From NCBI GenBank assembly GCA_041741375.1, contig JBGSKF010000116.1:1-64000 (forward strand): a stretch of DNA of 64,000 nucleotides, written 5' to 3'. Both the position numbers and the translations under genes were made by a program. Every line of letters begins with the position of its first letter. Within the stretch, counting starts at the first letter, position 1. Source of the DNA: OFTM291 sp041741375. GTDB lineage: Bacteria; Gemmatimonadota; Gemmatimonadetes; Gemmatimonadales; GWC2-71-9. Under the pieces are notes generated by a model. The model saw only the letters and a list, made by a program, of their open reading frames with translations, ran no database searches and was not told where the DNA came from. Positions 63,701 through 64,000 of this stretch are shown piece by piece.

Positions 63701-63990
63701 GCCTGGTCGTGGATTCATCCCAGACCTACATCTACACCAACCTGGCCCACGGACTCCTCCAGAGCGGCCGGGCGCGTGAAGCCGAGCAGGTGTACCGGGG
63801 GTGCAGTGCGGTGCGGTATGGGAATCCGCCGTCTCACTTCGCTGAGGTGGCGCGTCAGGATCTGCGCGAACTCCTGGCCGCCGGGGCGGTGGACCAGCAC
63901 CAGGTGGATCGAGCCGAGGACTGGCTCGCCGGCCCGCGGGGAGAATGCGCGGTGCCGGAAGCCCTCACCATGACCGCTCGGACCCGGTGA
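60742..63990 (+). CDS. nSTAND-type NTPase with coiled coil and TPR-like tail
   Basis: 1082 aa. N-terminal NTPase with NPWPGLAAFREG...FFHGRAAEIEDLERR, Walker A GQSGLGKTSLL (60-70) and Walker B LVFDQFEELF (about 151-160), as in bacterial nSTAND proteins. A transmembrane helix (about 453-477), a coiled coil (478-555) and a long helical TPR-like region to the end follow. STAND NTPases oligomerise on ligand binding to switch on an effector. Its ATG overlaps the stop of the SIR2/TIR gene, so the two are coupled and could form an immune or stress module. Complete in the window; the last 10 bp are downstream. Confidence 0.86.
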   Translation: MTPRASPVPAGREDPVDTANPWPGLAAFREGAHAFFHGRAAEIEDLERRVRRKPLTVLYGQSGLGKTSLLQAGLFPRLRAEGFLPVPLRLDYAAAAEDPAAQIRHALAEAFRSAGLDAGNRFVEGSVWECFHRLEEEGEGETSARPVPVLVFDQFEELFTVGRGPSESQSRGDLVVEELASLIENRPPRALEARFESHPGLVERFDFERQDYRVLLSLREDYLPHLHDLRGKIPSITLNSMRLGRMDGERALQAVLRPGADLVALPVAQALVRFVAGTPEARRTGHAASSAGAEFRALEVEPALLSLFCRELNQKRIARGDAEISLDLVRGSREAILQEFYEGCFADQPPAVRAFVEEELLTESGFRESLTRERAEQELSRRGARPGALDVLINRRLLQVEERLRVQRVELTHDVLAEVARQSRVGRRHQEALEEAERQAGQARELSRRARRRSLLIGATALGIGGLLALGGLVAIRQSRLAREASVKAQVAESLAVQRAEDVTRLNRGLVDSAAILSNQRDELGRQAAAVAAALRQQEMLRRDAESNAAQARDLGAAAARRLEQICDYSLALASALSAEVNSQQLPDSRSGEDGGGGAAASEVFQEYLQTTNRHFDSLYVQDSSAACVRQMRARIKVIAAGAAQERNRRQEILRWSREGLGAVQALRDLDDAGSRHLAQILYTDLAYYLWLVDDTTNAQSAAVEGITVSRVLDARDNRNTLFRHARLHQMYGNVWIDRKEYARAREEVLAGLRIADSGLRRADQDSLSLLLARSQLSLRLGALDTLAGAHETAAQHYAEAVASAEARVSHRRTRATVEWLGRTQEWLGNLSRSLGRYDAARTAWANAARTLQDTILPVATALPHLERIQRSAIRLELAAADTGRALEQLRLRLRLDSARVRQTRGLPAALDTLANALTLMGSVAQASRRFDLAIRARAELIGVRRDLLRFEGRTARSNLAIALGNSAWSRLFGREGEEAVKEAIEGLVVDSSQTYIYTNLAHGLLQSGRAREAEQVYRGCSAVRYGNPPSHFAEVARQDLRELLAAGAVDQHQVDRAEDWLAGPRGECAVPEALTMTARTR

Positions 63991-64000
63991 GTCTCGCACG

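Overview
The window is high-GC bacterial DNA with dense, often 4-bp-overlapping genes (ATGA/TGATG junctions). It carries many secreted lipoproteins and multiheme cytochromes, an ECF sigma factor next to a Ser/Thr kinase-TPR protein, Uma2 proteins, and intergenic arrays of degenerate 7-bp repeats. Together these suggest a soil or sediment member of the Gemmatimonadota or a close relative. That placement is inferred from gene content only; there is no rRNA here.

Layout. 1-6300: polyphosphate kinase, two tiny XapX-like membrane proteins, tRNA-Pro(GGG) in a repeat-rich patch, a diheme lipoprotein, a Tat-exported epimerase-like protein and a MITE-like repeat tract. 6312-12425: a five-gene membrane oxidoreductase operon (NapA-like molybdoenzyme, five-heme and four-heme cytochromes, ferredoxin subunit, NrfD). 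12479-22428: slipin, GNAT, gyrB-dciA-recF, enoyl-CoA hydratase, mtnA-glpK and a zinc-ribbon protein. 22468-28915: a minus-strand operon of four genes (9-heme lipoprotein, 20-heme membrane-anchored cytochrome, outer-membrane beta-barrel, 16-heme cytochrome) that looks like a porin-cytochrome electron conduit. It is flanked on both sides by paralogous zinc-ribbon membrane proteins. 29961-33648: cytochrome c maturation genes ccmE (Cys type), ccmF, ccmH and a zinc-ribbon CcmI-like protein. 34161-38249: an eight-gene operon with a C39-like peptidase, three tiny secreted or membrane peptides (two sharing CxxC...CxxxC), a thioredoxin-like protein, a polytopic protein and an ABC exporter. 38396-43209: a second ABC transporter operon with a transglutaminase-fold and a TPR protein. 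43287-46133: uvrA. 46137-55100: repeat-rich accessory DNA with a second Cys-rich peptide/thioredoxin/propeller-lipoprotein locus, Uma2 genes and Uma2 fragments. 55929-63990: ECF sigma factor plus kinase, then a SIR2-like/TIR protein overlapping a large STAND-type NTPase.

How it fits together. I count 56 heme-attachment motifs in six proteins, next to the machinery that attaches heme, so the left half is largely about moving electrons: a quinone-linked NrfD/ferredoxin/molybdoenzyme complex, and a separate route that could carry electrons from the inner membrane through the outer membrane. The centre and right contain two unrelated peptide-secretion-like loci, each with a thioredoxin-like partner, and the right end holds signalling or putative immune genes. 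The strongest candidates for undescribed systems are the 45-heme porin-cytochrome operon, the CxxC...CxxxC peptide operon, the SIR2-TIR/STAND pair, and the NapA-like enzyme lacking its usual molybdenum-ligand cysteine.
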